From: Kineobactrum sediminis
GTDB lineage: Bacteria > Pseudomonadota > Gammaproteobacteria > Pseudomonadales > Halieaceae
Length of the DNA stretch: 64,000 nucleotides
Reading direction: 5' to 3'
Assembly: GCF_002868715.1 (NCBI RefSeq)
Contig: NZ_PKLZ01000010.1
Span: 62,001 to 126,000 of the forward strand
Of the stretch, positions 53,187 through 63,730 are shown piece by piece. Each line of letters starts with the position of its first letter. Positions within the stretch are counted from its first letter, which is position 1. The position numbers were made by a program, and so were the translations under genes. The notes below the pieces were generated by a model that did no database searches, was not told where the DNA came from, and was given only the letters and a program-made list of their open reading frames with translations.

Positions 53187-54458
53187 CTAGATGATCGGCT
53201 CGGGGCCGGGTTTCATCAAGCGGTTCCAGTCAGCGCGGGGCAAGCGTACGCTCAGCTGCGCCACACCGTCGTCATCGTATTGTTCGGCAGCCACTGCACC
53301 GAGCCGGTAAAGCGAGGCGCGCAGCCGACCCTGTTCAGGTTCGAGATACACTTCATGCTCCACCATGTCCTGCCCTACCAGTTCCACAATCGCCTTGAAC
53401 AACAGGTCGCAACCTTCTCCCGAGGCTGCACTCAGCCAGACCCGCGCCGGTTTACCGTTCTCATCGTAATCAATACGCGGAGACTGCTCCAGCAGATCCA
53501 GTTTATTGAACACCTGTAGCTGCGGGATATCGGCCGCGCCGATTTCTTCCAGTACCGACTGCACCTGGAACATGTTGTCTTCGCGAGCCTCGGTCGCACA
53601 GTCAATCACGTGCAGCAACAGATCCGCACTGACCGTTTCTTCCAGGGTCGCCTTGAAGGCCTCGACCAGCTTGTGCGGCAAATGCGCAATAAAGCCCACG
53701 GTATCAGCGAGAATGACCGGGCCCACCTCGTCGAGCTCCAGCCGGCGCATGGTCGGGTCCAGCGTCGCAAACAGCTTGTCTGCCGCATACACCCTGGATT
53801 CGGTAAGACGATTAAACAAGGTGGACTTACCCGCATTGGTGTAACCCACGAGGGCCAGCGTCGGGATTTCGGCGCGGCGCCGTGACCGGCGCCCCTGGTC
53901 ACGCTGACGCTGGACTTTCTGCAAGCGCGCCATAATGGATTTGATGCGGGCCCTGAGCAGGCGTCGATCCGTCTCGAGCTGGGTTTCACCAGGGCCGCGC
54001 AGCCCGATGCCCCCCTTCTGGCGCTCGAGGTGGGTCCAGCCGCGCACCAGGCGTGTGCTCATATGCTGTAATTGCGCCAGCTCAACCTGCAGCTTACCCT
54101 CGTGGGTGCGGGCGCGCTGGGCAAAAATATCCAGGATCAGCCCGGTCCGGTCAAGTACACGACACTGTAGCTTGCGCTCCAGGTTACGCTCCTGGCTGGG
54201 GCTGAGGGAATGGTTAAACATGACGATTTCCGCTTCGTTATCGCAGACTACAGTCGCCAGTTCCTCCAGCTTGCCAGTGCCGACAAAATAACGCGAGTGC
54301 GGCCGCTCCCGCTGCCCCATGACAAACGCCACCGGGTCGCCGCCCGCAGACAAGACCAGTTCTTCGAACTCACGGGGATCCTGCTTTTCCTCCTCTCCCG
54401 ATATGGAGAGATGAACCAGCACAGCGCGCTCACCTGATGCGGGCCGCTCAAAAAACAA
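53187..54458 (-). CDS. hflX: Ribosome-associated GTPase HflX
   Basis: A 423-aa GTPase with the HflX N-domain (YFVGTGKLEELATVV, RTGLILDIFAQRA, GIGLRGPGETQLETD) and G-domain motifs GYTNAGKST, DTVGF, NKLD and SAASGEG. In other bacteria it splits stalled ribosomes under stress. The start codon is TTG: alignment with the E. coli N-terminus (AGEQAVLVH versus SGERAVLVH) supports it, and no suitable ATG is nearby. Confidence 0.95.
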   Translation of the reverse strand: MFFERPASGERAVLVHLSISGEEEKQDPREFEELVLSAGGDPVAFVMGQRERPHSRYFVGTGKLEELATVVCDNEAEIVMFNHSLSPSQERNLERKLQCRVLDRTGLILDIFAQRARTHEGKLQVELAQLQHMSTRLVRGWTHLERQKGGIGLRGPGETQLETDRRLLRARIKSIMARLQKVQRQRDQGRRSRRRAEIPTLALVGYTNAGKSTLFNRLTESRVYAADKLFATLDPTMRRLELDEVGPVILADTVGFIAHLPHKLVEAFKATLEETVSADLLLHVIDCATEAREDNMFQVQSVLEEIGAADIPQLQVFNKLDLLEQSPRIDYDENGKPARVWLSAASGEGCDLLFKAIVELVGQDMVEHEVYLEPEQGRLRASLYRLGAVAAEQYDDDGVAQLSVRLPRADWNRLMKPGPEPII

Positions 54459-54514
54459 GGCAACCTCGCACGCGGACGCTCGTCGGCCTCGGGAGTATCG
54501 GGAGAAGACTCAAA

Positions 54515-54769
54515 TCAGCTCTCGGTCTCGTCATCTTCTTCCTGTGGATTCGCCATCGGCACGCGCACCACACGAGACGGGACCACAGTGGAAATGGCGT
54601 GCTTATAGACCATCTGGCTAACCGTGTTCTTCAACAAAACAACAAACTGGTCAAATGACTCAATCTGTCCCTGTAGCTTGATACCATTTACCAGGTAAAT
54701 GGAAACAGGTACGCGTTCCTTCCTCAAAATGTTCAGGTAAGGGTCTTGTAGCGTGTGCCCCTTTGACAT
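54515..54769 (-). CDS. hfq: RNA chaperone Hfq
   Basis: An 84-aa Hfq, a hexameric Sm-like protein that pairs small RNAs with mRNAs. The core is nearly identical to E. coli ([20 protein letters not shown], the [15 protein letters not shown] strand, [12 protein letters not shown]), with a short acidic tail (EEDDETES). GAGGAG lies directly against an ATG at 54775 but 6 bases before the ATG at 54769, so the latter is the likely start and gives MSKG. It is 146 bp downstream of miaA, room for an own promoter. Confidence 0.97.
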   Translation of the reverse strand: MSKGHTLQDPYLNILRKERVPVSIYLVNGIKLQGQIESFDQFVVLLKNTVSQMVYKHAISTVVPSRVVRVPMANPQEEDDETES

Positions 54770-54921
54770 ATTCATCTCCTCGGCCGGCTCAATTGGAGCC
54801 TTAATAATAGTAAGTAGTTATCACTCTGCGAGCCCGGGTGCGACACAATGGCCACATGCCCGCAAGCCACAGTACTTTTCGGTGCTTGATGCCTGTGCAA
54901 GTATAGAACACGCATAGAGGT

Positions 54922-55914
54922 CTAGATTGGGGCGCGCCGGATATAGTTCAAGGCGTGTCGCAGAGGTTTTTCACCCATTCCACATGCAACATCATCAGAC
55001 CCCGCCGGCGCGCAAATGTTCCCCCGCTCATCCGTCTGCAGCCAATGCAGATCCGGCCATTTGCGCAACCAGGTCAGTTGCCGCTTGGCCAGTTGCCGGG
55101 TTGCCGCAATCCCCTGCTCTATCGCTTCATCAAGTGAGCACTCACCCTCCAGGAAACGCCATACCTGCCTGTACCCCACTGCCCGAATTGCCGGCAGGCC
55201 GGCGTGCAGTTCGGGCCGCTCATGCAGGCGCCTCACTTCTTCCACCAGGCCCGCATCCACCATCGCCAGGAATCGCCTGGCGATGCGCTGGTGCAGCACA
55301 GCACGGTCCCGGGGGCAAATTGCCAGCTGCCGTATCCGGTAGCCCGCAGCCGCCGGTAATGCTCCGGCACCGCTGTGCTGCCAGTGACTCAGGGGAATGC
55401 CGCTGCCGACAAACACCTCCAGAGCTCTACTGATACGCTGGGAGTGGTTGGGGTGGATCTGTGCCGCCGTCTTCGGGTCCACGTCGACAAGACGAGCATG
55501 GAGCGCCGGCCAGCCGATTCGGGCCGCCTCGGCCTCAATGTCGGCCCGGATCACCGGATCGGTGCCCGGCATGCTTGCCAGGCCTTCCAGAAAGGCCCGG
55601 AAGTAAAGCATCGTCCCGCCCACCAGGATCGGTGTCTTGCCACGGGCCACAATATCCGCAATCACGCCCCTGGCATCAGCGACAAAGTCAGCCGCAGAAT
55701 AACTGTCGGCGGGATCGCGAATATCCACCAGATGATGCGGGTAATCCGGTTTGGCACTACCGATATCCAGCCCCCGGTAGACCAGGGCAGAATCCACACT
55801 GACCAACTCACCGCCGAGAGCCTGGGCCAGCTCAATCGCGAGATCGGTTTTACCTGCAGCCGTAGGCCCCAGCAGGCAGACCACCAAAGGCCTGGCGACC
55901 TGTTCCGGTGCCAT
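54922..55914 (-). CDS. miaA: tRNA dimethylallyltransferase
   Basis: A 330-aa enzyme that adds an isopentenyl group to A37 of UNN-reading tRNAs. The P-loop [11 protein letters not shown], the [16 protein letters not shown] segment and [10 protein letters not shown] are intact. The start is 2 bp after the mutL stop, indicating an operon. Length is standard. Confidence 0.95.
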   Translation of the reverse strand: MAPEQVARPLVVCLLGPTAAGKTDLAIELAQALGGELVSVDSALVYRGLDIGSAKPDYPHHLVDIRDPADSYSAADFVADARGVIADIVARGKTPILVGGTMLYFRAFLEGLASMPGTDPVIRADIEAEAARIGWPALHARLVDVDPKTAAQIHPNHSQRISRALEVFVGSGIPLSHWQHSGAGALPAAAGYRIRQLAICPRDRAVLHQRIARRFLAMVDAGLVEEVRRLHERPELHAGLPAIRAVGYRQVWRFLEGECSLDEAIEQGIAATRQLAKRQLTWLRKWPDLHWLQTDERGNICAPAGSDDVACGMGEKPLRHALNYIRRAPI

Positions 55915-55916
55915 TG

Positions 55917-57722
55917 TCAGCGCCCGCGCAGGAACAGCTTGTCCAGCTCCTCAAGTGACATCTGGGTCCAGGTAGGCCGACCGTGGTTACACTGACCGGA
56001 TCGCTCGGTAGCTTCCATGTCCCGCAGCAATGCATTCATTTCCGGAGAGCTCAGCCGGCGGTTGGCACGCACCGAGCCATGGCAGGCCATGGTCGATAAA
56101 ATCTCATCCATATGCGCTTCAATTCGATCGGAACTGCCATATTCAACAAGGTCCGAGAGTACGTCGCGCACCAGCGCCTCAACATCAGAATCACGCAATG
56201 TGACCGGGATTTCGCGAATCAACAGCGATTCTTCCCCGGCGATATCGACAGTGAGTCCCAGGCCCCGGAACAGGTGCTCATGTTCCCGGGCCAGCGTGAC
56301 TTCACGCTGGCTGACTGCCATGGCCTGCGGCACCAATAGCGGCTGGCTGCGAATACCGTCCACGTCGCGCGCCGCTTTCAGGCGCTCGTAGGTAATTCGC
56401 TCATGGGCTGCGTGCATGTCAACCAATATCAGCCCTGAGGTGTTTTCCGCCAGAATATAGATACCCTTGAGCTGGGCTATGGCATAACCCAGGGGAGGTG
56501 CATCTTCCGGAGTTTCGGCAGCGGCGGGCATCGACGGATGTACCCGGCCATAACTCTGGACCTGCTCGAGAGCCCGTCCTGGTATCGGTGCCTGCGCGGG
56601 GCCGTAGGGGGCAGTCGCCGCGCCCCAGCCCAGGCCCGGTTGGCGTGCTATTTCCCCGGTTGCGGCATTGATTGCCAGTCCCTCGGGGGTAGCCAGCGCT
56701 TCCGCTGCCGGCGCCGGGCGAACATCCGCCAGGGCCCGGTGCAGAGTACTGAAAATGCACTGGTGAACGGCCCGGGAGTCGCGAAAGCGAACCTCGTGCT
56801 TGCCCGGATGAACATTGACATCGACCTGAGCAGGGTCGAGTTCCAGATACAATACAAATGCAGGGTGACGGCCGTGATACAACACGTCCCGGTACGCCTG
56901 CTTGACCGCATGCGCCACCAGCTTGTCCCGAATGACCCGACCGTTGACAAAGAAATACTGCAGGTCCGCCTGGCTGCGCGAAAAGGTAGGTAAGGCCACC
57001 CAGCCCCACAGGCGCATATCGCTGCGATCACTGTCGATGTGAATGGCCTGTTCCATGAAGGCCGGACCACAGATGGCGGCTACCCTCCGCTGCTGCTCGG
57101 CGGTTGTCTCTGCGCCCTTCAGGTTGTGGATAACACGGCCATTGTGACGCAGGCTGAAACCAACGCCAAAGCGGGACAGTGCCAGGCGTTTCACCACCTC
57201 CTCGAGGTGATTGAACTCGGTTTTCTCGGTGCGCAGGAATTTTCGCCGGGCAGGGGTATTGAAGAACAGGTCGCGCACTTCCACGGTGGTACCCCGCGGG
57301 TGCGGCGCCGGGCGCAGCTGTACGTCCATTTCGCGTCCTTCGGTCAGGGCGCTGCAACCCTCGCTGCCCTCCTCGCGATTGTTACTGGTCAGGGTGAGGC
57401 GCGAGACCGAACCTATCGAGGCCAGCGCCTCGCCCCGAAAGCCAAGGCTGCCCACGCGCTCCAGGTCTTCCAGGGAAGCAATCTTGCTGGTGGCGTGGCG
57501 GGCGAGTGCCAGGGGCATGTCGTCGGACCCAATGCCAACGCCGTTATCGCGGATTCTTATGAGCCTGCTGCCACCGGCTTCGATGTCTATATCTATCCTC
57601 GTGGCACCGGCATCCAGGCTGTTTTCCAGCACTTCCTTGGCAACGGATGCCGGCCGCTCGACAACCTCGCCGGCGGCAATCTGGTTCGCTAATCGTGGAC
57701 TGAGACGATGTATTATGGCCAT
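55917..57722 (-). CDS. mutL: DNA mismatch repair protein MutL
   Basis: A 601-aa protein: GHKL ATPase N-domain ([40 protein letters not shown]) and a C-terminal dimerisation domain. The C-domain has [12 protein letters not shown], the endonuclease motif DQHA-x2-E-x4-E with Met for Gln, plus ACHGSV and GQCNHGRPT, so an endonuclease-type MutL is likely, as in organisms without MutH. It precedes miaA by 2 bp. Confidence 0.95.
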   Translation of the reverse strand: MAIIHRLSPRLANQIAAGEVVERPASVAKEVLENSLDAGATRIDIDIEAGGSRLIRIRDNGVGIGSDDMPLALARHATSKIASLEDLERVGSLGFRGEALASIGSVSRLTLTSNNREEGSEGCSALTEGREMDVQLRPAPHPRGTTVEVRDLFFNTPARRKFLRTEKTEFNHLEEVVKRLALSRFGVGFSLRHNGRVIHNLKGAETTAEQQRRVAAICGPAFMEQAIHIDSDRSDMRLWGWVALPTFSRSQADLQYFFVNGRVIRDKLVAHAVKQAYRDVLYHGRHPAFVLYLELDPAQVDVNVHPGKHEVRFRDSRAVHQCIFSTLHRALADVRPAPAAEALATPEGLAINAATGEIARQPGLGWGAATAPYGPAQAPIPGRALEQVQSYGRVHPSMPAAAETPEDAPPLGYAIAQLKGIYILAENTSGLILVDMHAAHERITYERLKAARDVDGIRSQPLLVPQAMAVSQREVTLAREHEHLFRGLGLTVDIAGEESLLIREIPVTLRDSDVEALVRDVLSDLVEYGSSDRIEAHMDEILSTMACHGSVRANRRLSSPEMNALLRDMEATERSGQCNHGRPTWTQMSLEELDKLFLRGR

Positions 57723-57749
57723 AGGCTGGGACGGCTGGGACGGCTGGGT

Positions 57750-59060
57750 TCAGAGTGCAGGAATTCTCAGGGTCTGCCCGGCATTGATCCGGGCGTCGCT
57801 GATCGCATTGTGGGCCGCAAGCTGTTCCAGTGACACATTGAAACGCTGGGCGATGCCGGACAGTGTATCACCGCGCGCAACCGTGTACTCGTGCCCGTTC
57901 TGTTCTTTCTGCCATGCGATCAGGGTCCCCGCCGGCGGTTGCGCCAGGAACCAGTCCCTGATGCCGGCGTGAATCGCCTGGGCGACTTTGCGCTGGTAGG
58001 CTTTGGTACTGAGTTTCCGGGCCTCTCCCGGATTGGAGATAAACCCGGTTTCGACCAGGATGGAGGGAATATCAGGGGATTTCAGTACCGCGAAGCCGGC
58101 CTGCTCGACCTGGCGCTTATGCAACCGGGCCACCGAATCAATCCGTCGCAATACTTTATCGCCAAGCTGCAAGCTGTGATCAAGGGTATTGGTCATGGAT
58201 AAATCGGTGAGTACCCCGGCAAGGATGTCATCTTTATCATTGATACGAACCCCGCCCACCAGATCCGCCTCGTTCTCACGCTGGGCGAGATAGCTTGCCG
58301 CTGTGCTGGTAGCGCCGCGCAGGGAGAGTGCGAACACCGAGGCACCGTTCGCCTCCTTGCGCTTGAAAGCGTCCGCATGAATTGACACAAACAGGTCTGC
58401 CTGCCGGGCCCGCGCCAGATCGCGGCGCCCCTTGAGGCTGATGTAATAGTCGCCGGTGCGAATCAGTGCCGGCGCAAATCCCGGGTCGCGTGCAAAAAGG
58501 GCATGCAGTTCGCGGGCGATGGCAAATACCACGTCTTTTTCGCGCAGCCGATTGGGACCAATCGCACCCGGGTCCTCACCACCATGGCCGGCATCAATCG
58601 CAATTATGATATCCCTGCGCGCCGATTCAACGGTGTTTTTGCTGATTTTAGCGACCGGCGGGCCGTCGGCATCCCGGTCGTAGAGATCGACAACCAGACG
58701 GTCGCCGGCCTGGGCATTGGCCTTGAGCACAAAACTGCGCGGGTCTACCCTGGTATCGATATCCAGCACGATCCGCAGGTCAGTACCATCGCGAATACCT
58801 GAGCGAATACGCGCAATGGGCGTGTTGGCGAAATCCAGTGACGCCAGGCTGGCCTTGAGCGTCGCGCTGGAGACATCGAGCACGATGCGGTCAGGTGCTT
58901 CCAGTGATAGCAGGCGATGATCAGCGGGAGCACTGAGATCGAACACGATTCGGGTATGATCCGGGGCACGCCAGAGGCGCACATCGTGAATCTCCGCTGC
59001 GAAGGTCGCGGAAACCACACACCACCCCAGGATCAGCCTGATCCAGAAAGCCCTGCCCAT
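57750..59060 (-). CDS. amiB: N-acetylmuramoyl-L-alanine amidase with AMIN and LysM domains
   Basis: A 436-aa periplasmic enzyme that splits septal peptidoglycan. Signal peptide (ending near TFAAE), AMIN domain (about 25-130), Amidase_3 domain with zinc ligands (IDAGHGGEDPGAIG, SIHAD, ILVETGFISN) and one LysM at the C-terminus (YTVARGDTLSGIAQRFNVS). The position between tsaE and mutL is that of amiB in gammaproteobacteria. Confidence 0.92.
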   Translation of the reverse strand: MGRAFWIRLILGWCVVSATFAAEIHDVRLWRAPDHTRIVFDLSAPADHRLLSLEAPDRIVLDVSSATLKASLASLDFANTPIARIRSGIRDGTDLRIVLDIDTRVDPRSFVLKANAQAGDRLVVDLYDRDADGPPVAKISKNTVESARRDIIIAIDAGHGGEDPGAIGPNRLREKDVVFAIARELHALFARDPGFAPALIRTGDYYISLKGRRDLARARQADLFVSIHADAFKRKEANGASVFALSLRGATSTAASYLAQRENEADLVGGVRINDKDDILAGVLTDLSMTNTLDHSLQLGDKVLRRIDSVARLHKRQVEQAGFAVLKSPDIPSILVETGFISNPGEARKLSTKAYQRKVAQAIHAGIRDWFLAQPPAGTLIAWQKEQNGHEYTVARGDTLSGIAQRFNVSLEQLAAHNAISDARINAGQTLRIPAL

Positions 59061-59090
59061 GTCACTCCAGTCGTAAGTTGGTCTATCAAA

Positions 59091-59558
59091 TCAGTTGCCG
59101 GGTTGCCAGCGCTGCGCAACGCGATCACCCACTACGCTACCTGCCCGCACCTGCAGCAGGCGCCCCGTTCCAGCAGGCTCTATACTAATCTCTAAATCTG
59201 CGGGGGGCAAAACACCAATACCGCGCTCGGGCCATTCAATCAGGCATATGCTGTCGCCGCCAAAGTAATCCCTGATGCCCATGAACTCGAGTTCGGCAGG
59301 ATCGCCGAGACGGTACAGGTCGAAATGGAAAACCTCCAGCGCCTCGAAGGTGTAGGGTTCGACCAGTGTATACGTGGGACTCTTCACCGGGCCGCGATGC
59401 CCCAGTGACTGGATAAAGCCGCGGCTGAAGGTAGTCTTACCCATGCCCAGCTCCCCGCGCAGGTAAATCACCAGGCCGGGCTCACTGGCCGCCGCGAGGC
59501 CTGCACCCAGCGCCACCATAACCGACTCATCTGTCGCCTGAAATTCCCGTCGCAGCAT
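59091..59558 (-). CDS. tsaE: tRNA threonylcarbamoyladenosine ATPase TsaE
   Basis: A 155-aa ATPase of the t6A37 pathway: Walker A GELGMGKTTFSRG, SPTYTLVEPY, FDLYRL and IEWPERG. The ATG at 59558 overlaps nothing and lies 2 bp after the nnr stop; upstream in-frame codons belong to nnr. It works with TsaB, TsaC and TsaD, not in this window. Confidence 0.95.
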   Translation of the reverse strand: MLRREFQATDESVMVALGAGLAAASEPGLVIYLRGELGMGKTTFSRGFIQSLGHRGPVKSPTYTLVEPYTFEALEVFHFDLYRLGDPAELEFMGIRDYFGGDSICLIEWPERGIGVLPPADLEISIEPAGTGRLLQVRAGSVVGDRVAQRWQPGN

Positions 59559-59560
59559 AC

Positions 59561-61060
59561 TTATCCCAACAAGGCGCGCAGGGGCACCATCAAATCGCCG
59601 GCGAGCAGGCCCTTTTGCCCTTGCTCGCTGGCGATATCGGCCGCTGCCCCGTGCAGGCACACCGCCAGTGCCGCCGCGTCCAGGCCCACCAGATCCTGGG
59701 CCAGAAGGCCGCCAATCACCCCGGAAAGCACATCGCCCATACCACCGGAAGCCATACCTGGATTGCCATAATCGCAGAGTAGCCCACGTGTGCCATCGGT
59801 CACCAGGCTGCCGTTGCCCTTGAGTATGACGACACCACCAAGGCGTTCCTGTAACCGCTTTGTCGCTGCGAAGCGGTCAGCCTGCACCTGGGCAGTACTG
59901 CATCCCAGCAGCCGTGCCGCTTCCCCCGGGTGTGGCGTGAATACCCAGTTATCCCGAACCCGGGGCGATAACACCCGGCCCGCCGCGAGCATATTAAGCC
60001 CGTCGGCATCCAGCACGCAGGGCTTGCCGCTCTCTGCAATAGTTTGTACCAGCTGCTCCGACCAGGGACTTTGACCCAGGCCGGGACCCACCACCAGCAC
60101 ATCCGCGCTGTCCACCAGTGGCTTCAGCGCCTGGCCGGAGCCGACACTCACCGGCATCGCTTCCGGCGTGCGCGCAATAACGGCTGCAACATGTTCAGCT
60201 CGCGTGGCGACGCGCACCAGCCCGGCGCCGGCGCGCAATGCCGCCTCGGCCGCCAGGGCCACAGCTCCCCCCATACCATAATCGCCACCCACCACCAGCA
60301 CTGTGCCGTAATTCCCCTTGTGGGCATTGGCGGGTCGTGATGGCAATTGCGCCAGTAACAGGTCGAGATCCAGCCGCAGCCAGTCGGGGGCACTTTGTCG
60401 ATACACTTCTGCAGGCACACCGAGATCGGCGAACACCAGGATACCGCAGCAATCGGGCCCATCGAGCGTAAACAGGCCTCGTTTATAGCCAATAAAAGTC
60501 ACTGTCATGTCGGCTCTTGTGGTCGCACCAAGCCTGCGCCCGGTATCGGCACACAAACCCGATGGAATATCCACCGCCAGCAGGGGTAATCCGGACTGGT
60601 TACACAGGGTAATGGCCTCGCTGAAAGGTGCGCGCACCTCGCCCGTCAACCCGGTACCCAGCATGGCATCTATCAAAACACCCTCGGCGCGCAGGGCGCC
60701 CGGATGAAAGGCGGCAACCGCCACGCCGTTGGCCAGCGCCTGTTGCCGGGCCAGCAGGGCGTCCCCGCGCATTTTCCCGGCATCGCCGAGCTGCCAGACC
60801 TGTACCGGGATACCCCGCTTGTGGGCCTGGTCCGCCAGCAGGTAACCGTCGCCGCCATTATTGCCGGTACCGCAGAGGATCTGCAGCAGCAGTGGGTGCG
60901 GCCACCGCAACAACAGGTGATCCAGCGCTGTGGCAGCGGCGCGGGACATCAGCACCGCACCACTGATGCCGTGGTTTTCGATCGCACACCGATCAAGGGC
61001 ACGGGTTTGCTCCGCGCTATACAGTGCCTCCAATTGCATCCACTCAAACACCGCTCTCAT
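59561..61060 (-). CDS. nnr: Bifunctional NAD(P)HX epimerase/dehydratase
   Basis: A 499-aa metabolite-repair enzyme. The N-terminal half is the YjeF epimerase (LCGTGNNGGDGYLLADQA, AMLGTGLTGEVR, VDIPSGLCADTG) and the C-terminal half the ADP-dependent dehydratase (KGNYGTVLVVGGDYGMGGA, FTPHPGEAARLLG, LKGNGSLVTDG, NPGMASGGMGDVLSG). Together they restore damaged NAD(P)H hydrates. The start is either the ATG at 61060 or the one at 61039; both keep the fold. Confidence 0.93.
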   Translation of the reverse strand: MRAVFEWMQLEALYSAEQTRALDRCAIENHGISGAVLMSRAAATALDHLLLRWPHPLLLQILCGTGNNGGDGYLLADQAHKRGIPVQVWQLGDAGKMRGDALLARQQALANGVAVAAFHPGALRAEGVLIDAMLGTGLTGEVRAPFSEAITLCNQSGLPLLAVDIPSGLCADTGRRLGATTRADMTVTFIGYKRGLFTLDGPDCCGILVFADLGVPAEVYRQSAPDWLRLDLDLLLAQLPSRPANAHKGNYGTVLVVGGDYGMGGAVALAAEAALRAGAGLVRVATRAEHVAAVIARTPEAMPVSVGSGQALKPLVDSADVLVVGPGLGQSPWSEQLVQTIAESGKPCVLDADGLNMLAAGRVLSPRVRDNWVFTPHPGEAARLLGCSTAQVQADRFAATKRLQERLGGVVILKGNGSLVTDGTRGLLCDYGNPGMASGGMGDVLSGVIGGLLAQDLVGLDAAALAVCLHGAAADIASEQGQKGLLAGDLMVPLRALLG

Positions 61061-61160
61061 CCTCGTCGCCAAACCTTGCCTGCCACTGCTACACTGTCGC
61101 CTTAGACGAATTCCTGCACTGCGAAATTATAGGCTTCTTACACTGCCGCGGCCCAGCCCC

Positions 61161-62243
61161 ATGTTACCCATATTAACCTCCCGGACAGAGCACGACCTGC
61201 GCCAGCAACTGGAGCAGTGGGCGCGCGATCTTGGTTTTTCCCAGGTAGGGGTCAGTGACATCCAGCTGGCGGAACACGAGGCCTACCTGCAAAAATGGCT
61301 GGATGCCGGCTATCACGGCAGCATGGACTATATGGCCAGGCATGGCCAGAAGCGCGCCCGGCCCGCGGAACTGGTACCGGATACCTGCCGGGTTATCACG
61401 CTGCGCATGGACTACCTGCCCGCGGATACACAGCCCCTTGAGATTCTCAACTCACCTGAAAAGGCCTATATTTCCCGCTACGCACTCGGTCGCGACTATC
61501 ACAAGCTGATCCGCAAAAGGCTCGCCCGCCTGGCACAAAAGCTGGAACACCGGGCAGGTGGCGGCGAGTATCGCGCTTTTGTGGACAGTGCACCGGTACT
61601 GGAACGCGCCCTGGCGGAGCGCGCGGGTATGGGCTGGATCGCTAAAAACGCCATGCTCATAAACGATAAGGCCGGCTCCTGGTTTTTCCTTGGGGAGATT
61701 TATACCAATTTACCGCTGGCGGCAGACCCGCCCAAGCAAACCAAGCATTGCGGCAGCTGCCGTGCCTGCCTCGATATCTGCCCAACCAACGCCTTCGTTG
61801 GCCCCTTTGAACTGGATGCCCGCAAGTGCATTTCCTACCTGACCATAGAACACAAGGGCAGCATTGATCCCGCGCTCCGGCCGCTGATGGGCAACCGGAT
61901 TTTCGGCTGTGATGACTGCCAGCTGGTATGTCCCTGGAACAAGTTCGCACAAATCACCGCAGAACCGGACTTCCAGCCCCGGCACCAGCTGGCGGACAGC
62001 GACCTGGTGGACCTGTTCCAATGGGATGAGGCCACTTTCCTCAGCCGTACGGAGGGCTCTGCAATTCGCCGGATCGGCCACCAGCGGTGGCTGCGCAATA
62101 TTGCGGTGGCCCTGGGTAATGCCGTCACCAGTCCGCAGGTTATCGCCGCACTTGAATCCCGCAGCGACCATGCTTCAGAGCTGGTCCGCGAACATGTCGA
62201 GTGGGCGCTACAACAGCACGCTCGCCCGTCATCTACGGCATGA
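61161..62243 (+). CDS. queG: Epoxyqueuosine reductase
   Basis: A 360-aa B12- and Fe-S-dependent enzyme that makes queuosine from epoxyqueuosine in tRNA. LGFSQVGVSD at the N-terminus, the DSAPVLERALAERAG-like segment, and two Fe4S4 motifs (CGSCRACLDICPTNAF and CDDCQLVCPWNK) are intact. The ATG at 61161 gives the conserved N-terminus; the long upstream open frame is antisense to nnr. Divergent from nnr. Confidence 0.95.
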   Translation: MLPILTSRTEHDLRQQLEQWARDLGFSQVGVSDIQLAEHEAYLQKWLDAGYHGSMDYMARHGQKRARPAELVPDTCRVITLRMDYLPADTQPLEILNSPEKAYISRYALGRDYHKLIRKRLARLAQKLEHRAGGGEYRAFVDSAPVLERALAERAGMGWIAKNAMLINDKAGSWFFLGEIYTNLPLAADPPKQTKHCGSCRACLDICPTNAFVGPFELDARKCISYLTIEHKGSIDPALRPLMGNRIFGCDDCQLVCPWNKFAQITAEPDFQPRHQLADSDLVDLFQWDEATFLSRTEGSAIRRIGHQRWLRNIAVALGNAVTSPQVIAALESRSDHASELVREHVEWALQQHARPSSTA

Positions 62244-62259
62244 CTGCCGGTCAGCGCCG

Positions 62260-63006
62260 TCAGCGTCCGCCGGAGAAGGAATCAGGATCGTTGTCATCCG
62301 GGTTCTGGATGAAGGTTGTCTGGGACAACAAACCCTCTTCAGCGTAGGAATAACCCTTGCTGCCTGTTACCCGGAATACAATATCGTGAAAGCGGATTTC
62401 GTCTTCGCTCTGGAGCGTGCAGCGCCCATTGAGCGGCCTGCCGTTAATGACCGTCCCATTGGATGAACCGAGATCCTCGATCGTTAACTGGCCGCCATCT
62501 ATGTCCAGCCGCGCATGCTGGCGCGACACGTGCGGGCTGACCACGGCAATATCGCTTTCAACGGAGCGCCCCAGTACGAGTGAGCGATCGATTCCAAAAC
62601 TGAGACCCACCAGAGGCCCGGTTTCCGCAGTCAGCGTCCAGGCATAGCTCTCCGGAACTTCACTTTTACGAAAATAACGGGGTACGCCCGTTTCCCTGCG
62701 ATCGTTGACGGGTGGGATGTTGGACAGGACCCGGCGCTCGACAAAAGGACTGGAACGGACAATACCCTCGGGCGTAATCTGGAAAACCCAGGCCAGGGCA
62801 AAGGCCAGGGGGAATCCCGCAATAGCCGCGCCAAAGAGATAGCGCGAGAGCTCGTCTCCCTGCAGCTCAAGCAGGGGGAACAGGAGGTCGATAATCTGCA
62901 GCACCCCCCAGCATGCCACGACATAAAGGATGCAGGTCTGCATCACCTTGCGCCGACGCAACTCACGATAAAGGGCCTTCACGGTGGACTCCCGAACGGC
63001 AACCAT
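62260..63006 (-). CDS. Membrane protein with cytoplasmic FHA domain
   Basis: A 248-aa protein: an N-terminal helical segment (KALYRELRRRKVMQTCILYVVACWGVLQIIDLLFP) and a second hydrophobic segment (LFGAAIAGFPLAFALAWVFQI), then a C-terminal FHA domain (VLGRSVESDIAV, SRQHARLDI, DLGSSNGTVINGR). FHA domains bind phosphothreonine, so the protein may sense a Ser/Thr kinase. No kinase gene is nearby. The N-terminal pair resembles the membrane anchor seen before TPR or adenylate cyclase domains in other gammaproteobacteria. Confidence 0.8.
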   Translation of the reverse strand: MVAVRESTVKALYRELRRRKVMQTCILYVVACWGVLQIIDLLFPLLELQGDELSRYLFGAAIAGFPLAFALAWVFQITPEGIVRSSPFVERRVLSNIPPVNDRRETGVPRYFRKSEVPESYAWTLTAETGPLVGLSFGIDRSLVLGRSVESDIAVVSPHVSRQHARLDIDGGQLTIEDLGSSNGTVINGRPLNGRCTLQSEDEIRFHDIVFRVTGSKGYSYAEEGLLSQTTFIQNPDDNDPDSFSGGR

Positions 63007-63101
63007 CGCGGTGTTAGCGCCCGTAACGCCGCGGCGGGCTACAAGGCGACCTGCCGCGAAGAATGAGGATACCAGTCACTGTAATGTCCAATCGCTTCTC
63101 C

Positions 63102-63647
63102 TCAGCCGAGATTCAAAAAATGACTACGGTAATAGCGCAACTCTTCAATCGATTCGCGGATATCATCCAGTGCCTGGTGGCTACTGGTTTTGGAAATCCC
63201 CTGCTCAAGGTCCGGACGCCATCGTTGCATCAATATCTTCAGGGTACTGACATCCAGGTTACGATAGTGAAAATATTCCTGTAATTGAGACATGTGTCGC
63301 ACCATGAAGCGACGATCCTGGCAAATGCTGTTGCCGCACATTGGCGAGGCGCCGGCTGGCACCCAGAGCTCCAGGAAAGCAATCGTAAGGCTCGCGGCCT
63401 CCGCTTCACTGACCGTGCTTGAACGCACCCTCTCCACCAACCCTGAACGGGTATGATGCGTCGTGTTCCATTCATCCATCCCGGCCAGTGTTTCATCGGA
63501 TTGATGAATCGCAAGCACGGGTCCTTCGGCGAGAGTATTCAGTTCGCTGTCGGTGATAATGGTGGCAATTTCTATCACCCGGTCTGAATCGGGATCAAGC
63601 CCTGTCATTTCCAGATCGACCCAGATCAGGTTGCCCGGCTGCTGCAT
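63102..63647 (-). CDS. orn: Oligoribonuclease
   Basis: A 181-aa DEDDh 3'-5' exonuclease that degrades 2-5 nt RNAs, including pGp[21 protein letters not shown] carries the first Dx[13 protein letters not shown] the next acidic residue, and [11 protein letters not shown] the last His/Asp. The ATG at 63647 gives the conserved [14 protein letters not shown] start. Divergent from rsgA, the usual gammaproteobacterial arrangement. Confidence 0.96.
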   Translation of the reverse strand: MQQPGNLIWVDLEMTGLDPDSDRVIEIATIITDSELNTLAEGPVLAIHQSDETLAGMDEWNTTHHTRSGLVERVRSSTVSEAEAASLTIAFLELWVPAGASPMCGNSICQDRRFMVRHMSQLQEYFHYRNLDVSTLKILMQRWRPDLEQGISKTSSHQALDDIRESIEELRYYRSHFLNLG

Positions 63648-63730
63648 GATGTCTGCATTCCTGTGATGATTATTGGGGCAGTGTATCAAATTGCCTCGAC
63701 AGCGCCACGCCGGGCGCTAATAATGCTCTG

